Of a DNA stretch of 28,022 nucleotides, positions 17,250 through 24,426 are shown piece by piece. Every line of letters begins with the position of its first letter. Position 1 is the stretch's first letter. The notes beneath the pieces were generated by a model. That model was not told where the DNA came from. It worked only from the letters and a program-made list of their open reading frames with translations, and did no database searches. This DNA comes from JAKFDK01 sp036676195 (GTDB lineage Bacteria > Bacillota > Sulfobacillia > Symbiobacteriales > ZC4RG38), in contig JAKFDK010000100.1 in NCBI GenBank assembly GCA_036676195.1, forward strand, positions 1 through 28,022, given 5' to 3'. Both the position numbers and the translations under genes were made by a program.

Positions 17250-17609
17250 TTATCGGTGACCGAAGAAAGCTAAGCCTGCCAGCACACCGATAGAGGCGAT
17301 GAGAAGCAGGCCGCCGACTACGAGCCATGCTACGACTAAACCACGACTCACGGACAACGAGGGCCACCAGCGGTAACCTGTTGAACGGTTGACGAAAGCC
17401 ACCACCGCCGGGCTGAAAACTGTGATGATAGCTGCCGGTGTGAAGAGTGCGGAGTTATGTACCCAAAGAGTTGTCAGGATTGTCCCAATGCCTGCACCCA
17501 AGAGAATCGGAACAGCGACCCACCAGAACCCGTTGCGTCTCCCTGCCCAGGCAAAGAACCCTGCCATCGAGGCAGCATAAGCCAGAGGGAGAGCCACTTC
17601 AAGCGCCAT
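17250..17609 (-). CDS. Small integral membrane protein
   Basis: A 119-residue, very hydrophobic protein with three to four membrane helices (about 5-20, 28-50, 58-75, 88-115). ATG with AGGAGGGGG 3-5 bases upstream; this site overlaps the stop region of the preceding secreted-protein gene, so the two are co-translated. No family recognised. Its pairing with a secreted protein would fit an immunity or export partner, but a phage superinfection-exclusion role is equally possible. Confidence 0.6.
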   Translation of the reverse strand: MALEVALPLAYAASMAGFFAWAGRRNGFWWVAVPILLGAGIGTILTTLWVHNSALFTPAAIITVFSPAVVAFVNRSTGYRWWPSLSVSRGLVVAWLVVGGLLLIASIGVLAGLAFFGHR

Positions 17610-17619
17610 CTGCCCCCTC

Positions 17620-18201
17620 CTAGCTCACCCAGCAGACGTACACCGACGTGGGCGTGTAGTAGGTATCTGCGTACCACAGCAAGGCCGAACCGGTCATACC
17701 AAGCCAGATTCCCAGCGCCCCCAGAACCGCACCAGCAGGCGCACCAAGGATGGTGCCTGTGGCAAAGAGGCCCAACGTGGCGCTAACGCCGCCGGCAATA
17801 ATTACGAACCAGGCAAAGGCCTCCAGCTCCCACCGGGGCACGTAAAGCCAAGTGCAGAACACGGACTGAGTGGTTGCGCCTCCGTTGGTTGCTTCCTTGC
17901 CCGTCTTGAACATATCAAGCCGTGCCTCTTTGGTCAACTTCCTCAGTTCACCGTTAATCTTGGCAAACTGCATCTTGACTGCTGTGAAGGTCTGCTGAGA
18001 AATGCCGACTTCTTTTGCAGTTCTGGCGTTGAGTTGGAAGAAGCCGTCGGCGTCGAACTGTATGTAGGGCTGTAACTTTGCCACTTCCTCAGCAAACTGC
18101 TGCTGGGCTTTCTCCGCCTGCTTTTCCGCAGCCCAGGCAGAGGTTGCGGTACCGAACGAGAGGACCAGGACCAGCAAGGCACTCAGGAACTTCCGAGTCA
18201 C
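17620..18201 (-). CDS. Secreted protein with hydrophobic C-terminal region
   Basis: Start placed at GTG 18201 because AAGGGTGG is 8 bases upstream; an in-frame GTG at 18213 sits too close to that site. The protein begins with a typical Sec signal peptide (TRKFLSALLVLVLSFGTATSAWA). A charged helical section follows (EKQAEKAQQQFAEEVAKLQPYIQFDADG), and then a Gly/Ala-rich hydrophobic segment of some 50 residues (VIIAGGVSATLGLFATGTIL, GAVLGALGIWLGMTGS). The latter looks membrane-active, like bacteriocin-type peptides. It has its own promoter and a downstream membrane-protein gene. Unrelated to virion assembly; likely a cargo gene. Bacteriocin-like function is only a guess. Confidence 0.65.
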   Translation of the reverse strand: MTRKFLSALLVLVLSFGTATSAWAAEKQAEKAQQQFAEEVAKLQPYIQFDADGFFQLNARTAKEVGISQQTFTAVKMQFAKINGELRKLTKEARLDMFKTGKEATNGGATTQSVFCTWLYVPRWELEAFAWFVIIAGGVSATLGLFATGTILGAPAGAVLGALGIWLGMTGSALLWYADTYYTPTSVYVCWVS

Positions 18202-18236
18202 TGGATGCACCACCCTTCGTTGGCAAGGACAATCCC

Positions 18237-18265
18237 ACAGTACCGCCTGAAACTGTAACTGTCAA
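18237..18265 (-). promoter_or_regulatory. Sigma-A-like promoter for the secreted-protein operon
   Basis: On the minus strand TTGACA (18260-18265) is followed after exactly 17 bases by TACTGT (18237-18242). The -35 box is perfect, the -10 box moderate. It lies 36 bases upstream of the chosen GTG start. Confidence 0.55.
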
Positions 18266-18418
18266 TAATGCCCAGAATAGGTTTGGTAGACTACTCTGGT
18301 TTTAGCTAGCAGCACAATAGATCAGGCCTCGGCGCTGGGGAAAACCTCGCCCTCCCCACTGCCACATGGGTTTGATCGGCGGTGTTCTAATCTGCAGGGC
18401 CAGTGGGGTCAATGAAGA

Positions 18419-18442
18419 CACCGCCCCCAGCAGGGGGCGGTG
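18419..18442. terminator. Perfect 10-bp hairpin downstream of the integrase gene
   Basis: CACCGCCCCC and GGGGGCGGTG form a perfect 10-base stem with a 4-base loop, 44 bases after the integrase stop. Only a short T-rich stretch follows on the minus strand (TGTCTTCATT). The most likely role is to end integrase transcription. The remaining gap (18214-18485) holds no gene apart from the promoter listed. Confidence 0.55.
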
Positions 18443-18485
18443 CGTGGCGCCGTGGGTAATCTTCGACCGAGGCGCATGTCCACCC

Positions 18486-19472
18486 TTAAGTTTTGGTTTC
18501 GCCACCTGTCATCCATCGCAGCAAGTCATCCTGGTTCGGGCGGGCATAACGAGCTGTGGTTTCCACACTTGCATGTCCCGCCAGGCGAGCCGCCACCGTT
18601 ATGGGTGCCGGGTCCCGGGACAGACCGTATTTCGCCGGATCCAATAATGCCGTAATAAACGTGGCGCGCAAATCATGCGGCCCAAGGGGGGATTCCAGAC
18701 CAGCTTTGTCTCCTAATTGGGCAACCAGATGGCGCACCCCTCGCACGGTTAACGGTCCGCGTTCGCCCAGCCATACTGGTGCAGCAGGATCGGATAACCA
18801 CCAGGTGCGCTGGACATCGGTCCACCCTCTGCGTGTTGCCCACGAATTCACCCGTTCCTCCCGGGCGCCCCGCAGGTAACGGTATATTGGATCCCGAGCC
18901 TCCGCAACTAGTGGCACGGTCCGCTGCTTGTTGCCCTTACCATTCCTGATGGCAATTTTTCCGTGTCGGGGCCCAATATGGATATCGCCCAGTAGCAGCG
19001 GTATCGGACCCTTAGCAGATTCCGGCGCCACCTCGCCTACCCGGGATCCCGCATACCGAAATAGGGCGACCAGGGCTTCCTCCAGAGGTCCGGCCAGCTC
19101 AGCCTGCCGACGCACCGCATTCCATTCGTTTCGGGCCAGGGCCCTTCCATCTTCCTGATCGGCATCTTGCAGTTGCTCCACACGCCTGACCGGGTTGTCG
19201 GCCTTGCGCCCCAGGAAATCGAGAAATACACCCAGAGAAATCAGCCGGCGGTTTGCCGTGGCCGTGGCCCGACCGGCTCCAGTCTCGCGGGCATCACGAT
19301 ACTCCCTCACGTCGGCCACCGTGACCTGGTCGGGGGCACTGATCCTCTGTCCGGTAGCCCAGCGCGACCAGACCTCTGCATCCTTGATATAGGCCAGCTT
19401 GGTTTTGGCGGATAAACCCGTGTTGAGATCGAGGTGCCGACGCCAATCTGCAATCCGCTCCGCCCACTCCAT
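18486..19472 (-). CDS. int: Tyrosine recombinase / integrase
   Basis: A 328-residue site-specific recombinase. The N-terminal SAM-like core-binding domain covers about 1-105 (SAKTKLAYIKDAEVWSRWA, ANRRLISLGVFLDFLG). All catalytic residues are visible: R144 (YAGSRVGE), K179 or K182 in RNGKGNKQRTVPL, H266 and R269 (HDLRATF), H300 (AGHAS) and the nucleophile Y309 (TARYAR). ATG with AGGGAGG 10 bases upstream. It adjoins the Cas9-like gene, and residues 127-167 are duplicated on the far side of the CRISPR array. It could integrate the whole phage or only the CRISPR cassette; which is not decidable here. Confidence 0.93.
   Translation of the reverse strand: MEWAERIADWRRHLDLNTGLSAKTKLAYIKDAEVWSRWATGQRISAPDQVTVADVREYRDARETGAGRATATANRRLISLGVFLDFLGRKADNPVRRVEQLQDADQEDGRALARNEWNAVRRQAELAGPLEEALVALFRYAGSRVGEVAPESAKGPIPLLLGDIHIGPRHGKIAIRNGKGNKQRTVPLVAEARDPIYRYLRGAREERVNSWATRRGWTDVQRTWWLSDPAAPVWLGERGPLTVRGVRHLVAQLGDKAGLESPLGPHDLRATFITALLDPAKYGLSRDPAPITVAARLAGHASVETTARYARPNQDDLLRWMTGGETKT
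18972..19094 (-). repeat. Integrase segment duplicated at 24594-24716
   Basis: This 123-base section of the integrase gene (residues 127-167, around the first catalytic arginine) recurs in the same orientation at 24594-24716 with roughly 85-90 percent identity. The two copies bracket the Cas9-like gene, the array and the candidate tracrRNA. Confidence 0.85.
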
Positions 19473-19522
19473 ACAGTGGGTGCCTCCCTGTGGTGGTGTA
19501 CTGATATTATGATCACCCTCTC

Positions 19523-19547
19523 AGCCGGATAACATGCATTACCGGCT
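19523..19547. promoter_or_regulatory. Inverted repeat upstream of integrase; operator or recombination site candidate
   Basis: AGCCGGATAA and TTACCGGCT form a near-perfect inverted repeat around CATGCA, about 50 bases upstream of the integrase ATG. The same half-sites recur at 27417-27456, suggesting a protein-binding site rather than a simple hairpin. Confidence 0.5.
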
Positions 19548-19641
19548 CGATATAGCTCCAGTTAACTTACTTAAGGGTGGAGTTGGCAGAGGCGGCAGGT
19601 GGAAACCGGGTTGTCAGAACTACGTGCGAAATTACGTTGGC

Positions 19642-19677
19642 AAAAAAAGATGCAGCCAGCGTGAATACGTTGGCTGC
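19642..19677 (-). terminator. Rho-independent terminator after the Cas9-like gene
   Basis: On the minus strand GCAGCCA pairs with TGGCTGC (7 bases, 12-base loop) and is followed by ATC and seven T. It lies 32 bases beyond the stop of the Cas9-like gene, so that gene forms its own transcription unit, separate from the integrase. Confidence 0.8.
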
Positions 19678-19708
19678 CACAGTTAAAACGACTCCGACAG
19701 GAGACTTC

Positions 19709-22642
19709 CTATATGCGCACCATGTCGACACTACCTGGCCAGGTAAATAAGCGTATTCCTCCACGACGTACACCAGCAGCCTTCGCCAGTTTCTGTTTCC
19801 ACTCCGGACTAGCTAGATAGTCACTTAATTTCTCATCGTCATCGCGGCTGAAGAGGATACTTTCCCCATCCCGTGTGAGGATCTCAGACCCCTGCCCAAC
19901 AACCCAGGCTGCAGAAAATCCTGCGGCACGCAAAGACGCACTGACAGCGTTCCGCCACAGGTGCAGACTCGGTCCCAAGGCCGTAACCCCAGACACCTGC
20001 ACGGCTGCCAGAAGAGGTTTATGATCAACTGGTCGGTCCGGGCCCAGGACACGACTCAGGGCTCCATCCGGTTCCACTCGAAACAGGGCAGTCTGTCCGT
20101 CCTGGTGCACCCCGAGTACCCAGATGTACACCCACGTCTCCAGATTCATGGCCCCCTGGGTAACCCTAAGCCTCCGGGGAGATCCGCCGCCAAAACGGTC
20201 TTCCCGGATGGTCACACTGACCCACGGCGGTACCGGTCCGTCCAGGTCCGGGTTTTCAGCCCATTCTCGCAGCCGCCGAACCCGTTCCTCCCGGACCGGG
20301 TGGCCGGCAGTGGGAATCGGCTGTTCGCTCTGTAACCCCCTGATGGTACTGGCTTTCAAATAGGTTACAACAGCCCGGCGCACCGCCCCAGACACTCCGG
20401 CTCCCTTTTCTCCGGCCTCCTTGCGCGTAGCCAGCGCTGGGGCCAGGGCAGCCAACGCTACCTTACGAAGAGGCTCGAACTGCAGGTTGCTGATATAATC
20501 CAGCATCGCCTGCTCTGACTGTTTCAGGCGCAGATCCGACAGCCAGGATTCGGCTCCCTTTCGGTAAGCCCCCCGTCCCTTTCCTTTGAAATTCTCCCGG
20601 ATCTTCGTGTCCCGGGCGTAGGCCTGACGCCATACCCGCCTCAGGGTCAGCGACATCACGTTGATCGCCTGCGGCTTCCCTCTTGCCCATATCCCCGGCC
20701 CCGCCGCCGCTTCCCATATCTCTTCACTACTTAGCACCGCCAGGCGTTGGCTTACCCGGCTGGGATCCACACCCCACAGAACTGTCCCCCGCCGGAAACC
20801 TACCGGCTGTGCATCCGGGAGCGCAGCTACTGCAAATGCGTCAATGGCGTGGTTCAGTACCGAGCCCTTGGCTTTATCAGTAGGCTTGATAAACCAGGGG
20901 TCAATGTTTCCTTCATCAGTCAGAGCCGCCCATCTGGCCCCGGCCACTTCCGATGCACTGCGTTTACGCACTTCGGGGCTCCCGAAACCGGCCTTATGCA
21001 CGGCCGCCTGTACGGCCTCGCCAAGACGGTCCATCCCCTGCATAGTAGCCTCTGCCGTGGTAAATACCTGGCGCAGGTACCGGTCCACCGGCACCGGTCC
21101 CCGTTCCACATCGGCGTTGTTGGCCAGGGCGTGGAGGATACCGTACTTGGCATCAATCCAGGAGTGAACAAAGCCGTCCTGCCGCATCAGCCGTTCCCGG
21201 ATCAGCCGGAAGGCCTCAAGTGCCTCCGGAGCAATCCGAGCCTGTCGTGAACCCATCGAGACGTTACAGGCAGGGTGTGCCGCCACGATGGCGATGTATG
21301 GGTATCCCCCAACCTCGTCATGAGGTATGAGGTGCGCTCTGTCCACCGGCCCAACCAGTGGTTTGCCGCACAGTGCACACAGTCCCCCCATCTCGAAGCT
21401 GAGCAGGACGAGGTCCCGAGACGCGGTTGGGTGCTCCTTTTCGTAGAGTTTACGAATTTGCCCGTAAGGCCCCAGCCATCGGGCATCGTTTACACGATCT
21501 TCGGGAATCTCCCGGCCTCCCCTGACACGCAAGAGGTCAAAGGCCGCCCGTTCGACGGCCACCTCCTTCACCTGTGCACCGGGCGGCAGGATTTGTGGCA
21601 GGCGGTCACGTAGGTAAGATTTCAGCTTTGCGGCCACATTCTCCCACACCAGCGAATGTCCCGGCCGGGAGCCCTCCCCCTGCTCGGGCACCTGCCCTCT
21701 GGCAAGCTCCCGCACGCGACCGTGCAGATGTGTTGGGCATTGCGCCAGGCGAGTCGGGCCGGCTTGCCCTTTGAGTTGCTTCCTCGCCGCCTCCAGAAGG
21801 CGCTCCACATTATCCCTGATACCCTCTGGGATGGGCTGGTCGATCATCTCCGCTGCCTTGCGCCAAGCCCGACGTACCCGGTCGTAATCAGCCTGGGCGC
21901 GCTTGGACTGCCCTTTACAGCGGAATGCCTCTATGCCCATCCCCACCACATTGCGGCCCGACAGGGATAACTCCCGTATAATCATCTCCCGGACTGCCGC
22001 AGCCGCCCTGCCACCAAGCTGCGTTAAAATGCCGTTGGCCAGCCAGAGAACGGGATAGTCTACTCCCCGAGCACGCTTGAAGCAGCAGTTTCGAATAGTG
22101 CACACGCCTACCAACCGGTTATCCAGGCCATGCCCTTTGGGCTGCTCGTTCAAAATGTCGAGGATGCTCCGAAGACCTGATCCAGACAGATCAGGGGCGG
22201 CTTGCGGAATAAGGGTCTGCAGATTCGTGATAACAGTGGCCCGCGGCGCACGCAGATCTCCACCGGTTTCGTTCTGACTCTCGTTCTGTTTTTTCCTAAG
22301 GCTGCTCCTGGAATTCCTTTCGGGCTCCCTGTCCCCGTAACTCGGTTGCCAGCCTCGCCGGCGACACAGGGCAACGACCCGTTCGAGTTGTTCCTGGGGA
22401 ACACACTCCCGCGTAAGGACTGCCCGAATGGCACGAATGCGTGCTTCGGCCGACTTACGCGTTCTGCGGGCACGGCGGTGAGCTGCCCTACCTTTGAGCA
22501 GACTGGACAGGGCATTCTGCCCATGCCCAAGGTCTATGACCATTAAATGCACCGGCAGGGCAGGGCCGTCTGGTTCATCAATACGGGCGATGGCGAGCCC
22601 GATATATCGTTTGCCCGGGTCGATCCCAATTCGATATGACAA
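19709..22642 (-). CDS. cas9: Compact Cas9-like RNA-guided nuclease
   Basis: A 977-residue protein with Cas9 domain order. RuvC-I at 4-18 (RIGIDPGKRYIGLAI, D8); arginine-rich bridge helix at 50-76 (GRAAHRRARRTRKSAEARIR); a short recognition lobe of about 280 residues; RuvC-II at 358-370 (KEVAVERAAFD, E364); HNH at 415-465 with C422xxC425, AHLIP (H437) and HPACN (H456, C459, N460); RuvC-III at 594-606 (VLNHAIDAFAVA, H598, D601); then about 370 residues expected to form the wedge and PAM-reading region. All nuclease residues seem present, so it should cut both DNA strands. The start is TTG: an in-frame stop lies just upstream and no other start fits. The zinc-type HNH recalls IscB, but length, recognition lobe and adjacent array fit Cas9. 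No adaptation gene adjoins it. Subtype not assigned; most like short type II-C or II-D proteins. Confidence 0.92.
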   Translation of the reverse strand: MSYRIGIDPGKRYIGLAIARIDEPDGPALPVHLMVIDLGHGQNALSSLLKGRAAHRRARRTRKSAEARIRAIRAVLTRECVPQEQLERVVALCRRRGWQPSYGDREPERNSRSSLRKKQNESQNETGGDLRAPRATVITNLQTLIPQAAPDLSGSGLRSILDILNEQPKGHGLDNRLVGVCTIRNCCFKRARGVDYPVLWLANGILTQLGGRAAAAVREMIIRELSLSGRNVVGMGIEAFRCKGQSKRAQADYDRVRRAWRKAAEMIDQPIPEGIRDNVERLLEAARKQLKGQAGPTRLAQCPTHLHGRVRELARGQVPEQGEGSRPGHSLVWENVAAKLKSYLRDRLPQILPPGAQVKEVAVERAAFDLLRVRGGREIPEDRVNDARWLGPYGQIRKLYEKEHPTASRDLVLLSFEMGGLCALCGKPLVGPVDRAHLIPHDEVGGYPYIAIVAAHPACNVSMGSRQARIAPEALEAFRLIRERLMRQDGFVHSWIDAKYGILHALANNADVERGPVPVDRYLRQVFTTAEATMQGMDRLGEAVQAAVHKAGFGSPEVRKRSASEVAGARWAALTDEGNIDPWFIKPTDKAKGSVLNHAIDAFAVAALPDAQPVGFRRGTVLWGVDPSRVSQRLAVLSSEEIWEAAAGPGIWARGKPQAINVMSLTLRRVWRQAYARDTKIRENFKGKGRGAYRKGAESWLSDLRLKQSEQAMLDYISNLQFEPLRKVALAALAPALATRKEAGEKGAGVSGAVRRAVVTYLKASTIRGLQSEQPIPTAGHPVREERVRRLREWAENPDLDGPVPPWVSVTIREDRFGGGSPRRLRVTQGAMNLETWVYIWVLGVHQDGQTALFRVEPDGALSRVLGPDRPVDHKPLLAAVQVSGVTALGPSLHLWRNAVSASLRAAGFSAAWVVGQGSEILTRDGESILFSRDDDEKLSDYLASPEWKQKLAKAAGVRRGGIRLFTWPGSVDMVRI

Positions 22643-22854
22643 GGCACGCCACCATCCCTATGTAAGTAGTGAATTGCACGAAGCATTGGCGAACCCGAAG
22701 CGATGAAAAAAACCCAGGAGGTTCGCACATCAGATGCAGAGTGGCTTAGAACCGATTCTTCCGTTTTTTGACAGCCTGCAAAAGGGCGCGCGGAAACAGG
22801 TCCGCCAAAACGAACCCTCAATCCCAGTCGTGCCAAGGCTTTCGACAGGGCAGG
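22643..22854. promoter_or_regulatory. Intergenic region between Cas9-like gene and array (possible leader)
   Basis: A 212-base region without a convincing gene. It must contain the promoter of the Cas9-like gene (minus strand) and may contain the array leader if the array is read on the plus strand. A TTGACA-like box is visible on the plus strand (22778-22783), but no good -10 box follows. No degenerate repeat is seen here. Confidence 0.35.
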
Positions 22855-23769
22855 GTTGCAACCAACAAAAGTTAATGGTGATGGTTGAGACTGTGCCATG
22901 TTGCGGTCGAACAGGCTGTCGTCGCGCTGGTTGCAACCAACAAAAGTTAATGGTGATGGTTGAGACCTGGTCTTCCCGACTCAGACTACCCCCGTTGACT
23001 GTTGTTGCAACCAACAAAAGTTAATGGTGATGGTTGAGACTCGCCAAGGGCCACGCCAACGAGTCCCGGTCATTGTTGCAACCAACAAAAGTTAATGGTG
23101 ATGGTTGAGACTTGCTGCCGTCCATCGATAGGCCGCCGCAATCAAGGGTTGCAACCAACAAAAGTTAATGGTGATGGTTGAGACTGCGACGGGTTGATCA
23201 GGTAAAGTTCGCGGCCAATAGTTGCAACCAACAAAAGTTAATGGTGATGGTTGAGACTTGGTCGGGTCCGTCGCCTACTGGTTGCACCAGTGGTGTTGCA
23301 ACCAACAAAAGTTAATGGTGATGGTTGAGACAGATAGGCCGGGCGGTCGTCCTCCTCCACCGGGTTGGTTGCAACCAACAAAAGTTAATGGTGATGGTTG
23401 AGACAGTCGGTCAGCTTTCACAGCGTGTCCGCTTTGGGCTCGTTGCAACCAACAAAAGTTAATGGTGATGGTTGAGACAGTCGCTACATGCGATGGCAGG
23501 TGGACGCGTTGGGTTGCAACCAACAAAAGTTAATGGTGATGGTTGAGACACGCGCCTTGTCCACAGCGTTGCCGCGGAGGTGATACCGTTGCAACCAACA
23601 AAAGTTAATGGTGATGGTTGAGACCGCGTCCTGCCATGCCCGTATTGCCCCAGTAGCCACGTTGCAACCAACAAAAGTTAATGGTGATGGTTGAGACTGC
23701 TGCCGGATGGCCCTCTGGGTGAGTTGCTGATGGTTGCAACCAACAAAAGTTAATGGTGATGGTTGAGAC
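22855..23769 (+). CRISPR. CRISPR array, 13 repeats and 12 spacers
   Basis: Thirteen identical 37-base repeats, each beginning GTTGCAACCAACAAAAG and ending GGTGATGGTTGAGAC, start at 22855, 22930, 23004, 23075, 23148, 23221, 23295, 23368, 23442, 23513, 23588, 23661 and 23733. The 12 spacers are 38, 37, 34, 36, 36, 37, 36, 37, 34, 38, 36 and 35 bases long and all different. No repeat is degenerate, so the leader end cannot be told from decay. Plus-strand reading is preferred because GTTG at the repeat start is common in type II-C and because the anti-repeat is then followed directly by hairpins, but the opposite strand is possible. Spacers are GC-rich and several are open in one frame, as expected of phage or plasmid coding DNA. 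Confidence 0.98.
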
Positions 23770-23982
23770 TCAATGCTCCCTAAAAACCCACTCCCTCACA
23801 CATCCGGTTACACGTTCGGCGCTGGGAACGCCGGTGTGGCACGGCGGCACGGCATTGCCATGGCATAGCATGGCCCCCCGAGGCCGCGGGGAGGTTACCC
23901 CAAAATCACGGCCTGCCAGGGTTACACCTGGCTTGTTACCGCCTGTGGAACGTGCAAGGAGCACCCCCGGATGTGCACGTAA
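23770..23982. other. GC-rich, hairpin-rich gap between array and anti-repeat
   Basis: No gene is seen in these 213 bases. Short inverted repeats are frequent, for example GCCAGGGTTACACCTGGC and ACGTGC paired with GCACGT across 23953-23980. If RNA is made from the minus strand, these would form the 3' part of a tracrRNA; on the plus strand they would lie upstream of the anti-repeat. Confidence 0.45.
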
Positions 23983-24198
23983 CAACCCTCACCATAAATC
24001 ACTTGTCAAGGTTCAACTGGGCACTTGTATCTTCACGATTAATACAATTGGACACTCAGTGCCTCATATTCCTTCTTATCGTGAAATTTCTTAGTTCTCC
24101 GTATAACTCTGCTGTAATAGTCGGCACACCCGTTATTCATCAAGGGCCAATTAAAACGCCCTCTGGCAAGCCGCTTGAACGGCCCTGGAGGGCGTTTT
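23983..24198 (+). ncRNA. Candidate tracrRNA: anti-repeat, pseudoknotted hairpin, terminator
   Basis: The plus strand at 23983-24017 is a diverged reverse complement of the CRISPR repeat: CAACCnTCACCATnAA, then TTGT, then GGTTCAAC, all in the order of the repeat complement (about 26 matching positions). Directly after it, GGCACT (24020-24025) pairs with AGTGCC (24058-24063), enclosing TTGTAT (24025-24030) paired with ATACAA (24042-24047). The loop of this hairpin contains TTCACGAT (24032-24039), an exact complement of ATCGTGAA (24078-24085), so a pseudoknot can form. A strong hairpin at 24153-24198 could end the RNA. This is the layout of a type II tracrRNA. No clear promoter is visible, and the opposite transcription direction is not excluded. 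Ends are estimates. Confidence 0.75.
24153..24198. terminator. Strong hairpin terminator beyond candidate tracrRNA
   Basis: AAAACGCCCTC (24153-24163) and GAGGGCGTTTT (24188-24198) are perfectly complementary, with an inner GCCG/CGGC stem (24170-24173 with 24180-24183). A-run before and T-run after allow it to work in both directions: it can end plus-strand RNA from the array/tracrRNA side and minus-strand RNA arriving from the right. Confidence 0.75.
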
Positions 24199-24210
24199 GG
24201 AGACCCTTTG

Positions 24211-24426
24211 TTACCGACTCTTCTTACTCTCTGCCACTCGGTTGCGGCTTGGGATTAACACCGCCCATCCGCCGCAGAAGACAAGCCCAACCAAGGCCAA
24301 ACTTTGCACCATCGGCCATTGCACGGGAATGCCTGGCCAGAGTCACGCAGCCAGGGCCGTCGCCCCCGTTACCGCGACGATCATTTCGCTGCCCAGCACA
24401 CAGCCCCAGTATAGCAATCGCCTCAA
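24211..24426 (-). pseudogene. Remnant of a small membrane-protein gene with in-frame stop
   Basis: From TTG 24426, with AGGGGTGA upstream, the frame encodes LYWGCVLGSEMIVAVTGATALAA, meets a TGA (24343-24345), and continues in the same frame for 44 codons including WPMVQSLALVGLVFCGGWAV before TAA. The two halves look like two membrane helices of one 71-residue protein interrupted by a stop. It may be a decayed gene; a sequencing change or a genuine 27-residue peptide cannot be excluded. Confidence 0.4.

Noticed and set aside
19567..19773. 68-residue frame overlapping the end of the Cas9-like gene, with one hydrophobic helix
   Set aside because: It overlaps the Cas9 stop region and spans the terminator hairpin and T-run; no ribosome site.
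19709..22642. IscB or TnpB-type transposon nuclease
   Set aside because: At 977 residues, with a recognition lobe, long C-terminal region, neighbouring array and anti-repeat, it fits Cas9 better; no transposase or transposon ends are seen.
22703..22725. Possible terminator before the Cas9-like gene (AACC/GGTT stem and T-run on the minus strand)
   Set aside because: The stem has only four base pairs; the T-run alone is not enough.
22734..23674. Open frames running through the array on both strands (with repeated QPSPLTFVGCN or CNQQKLMVMVET)
   Set aside because: They are translations of the 37-base repeats and keep frame only because repeat-plus-spacer lengths are often near multiples of three; no ribosome site or domain supports them.
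22855..23769. Type I or III array assignment (37-base repeat ending in GTTGAGAC)
   Set aside because: No cas3, cas5, cas7, cas10 or cas6 gene is present, whereas a Cas9-like gene and an anti-repeat matching this repeat adjoin the array.
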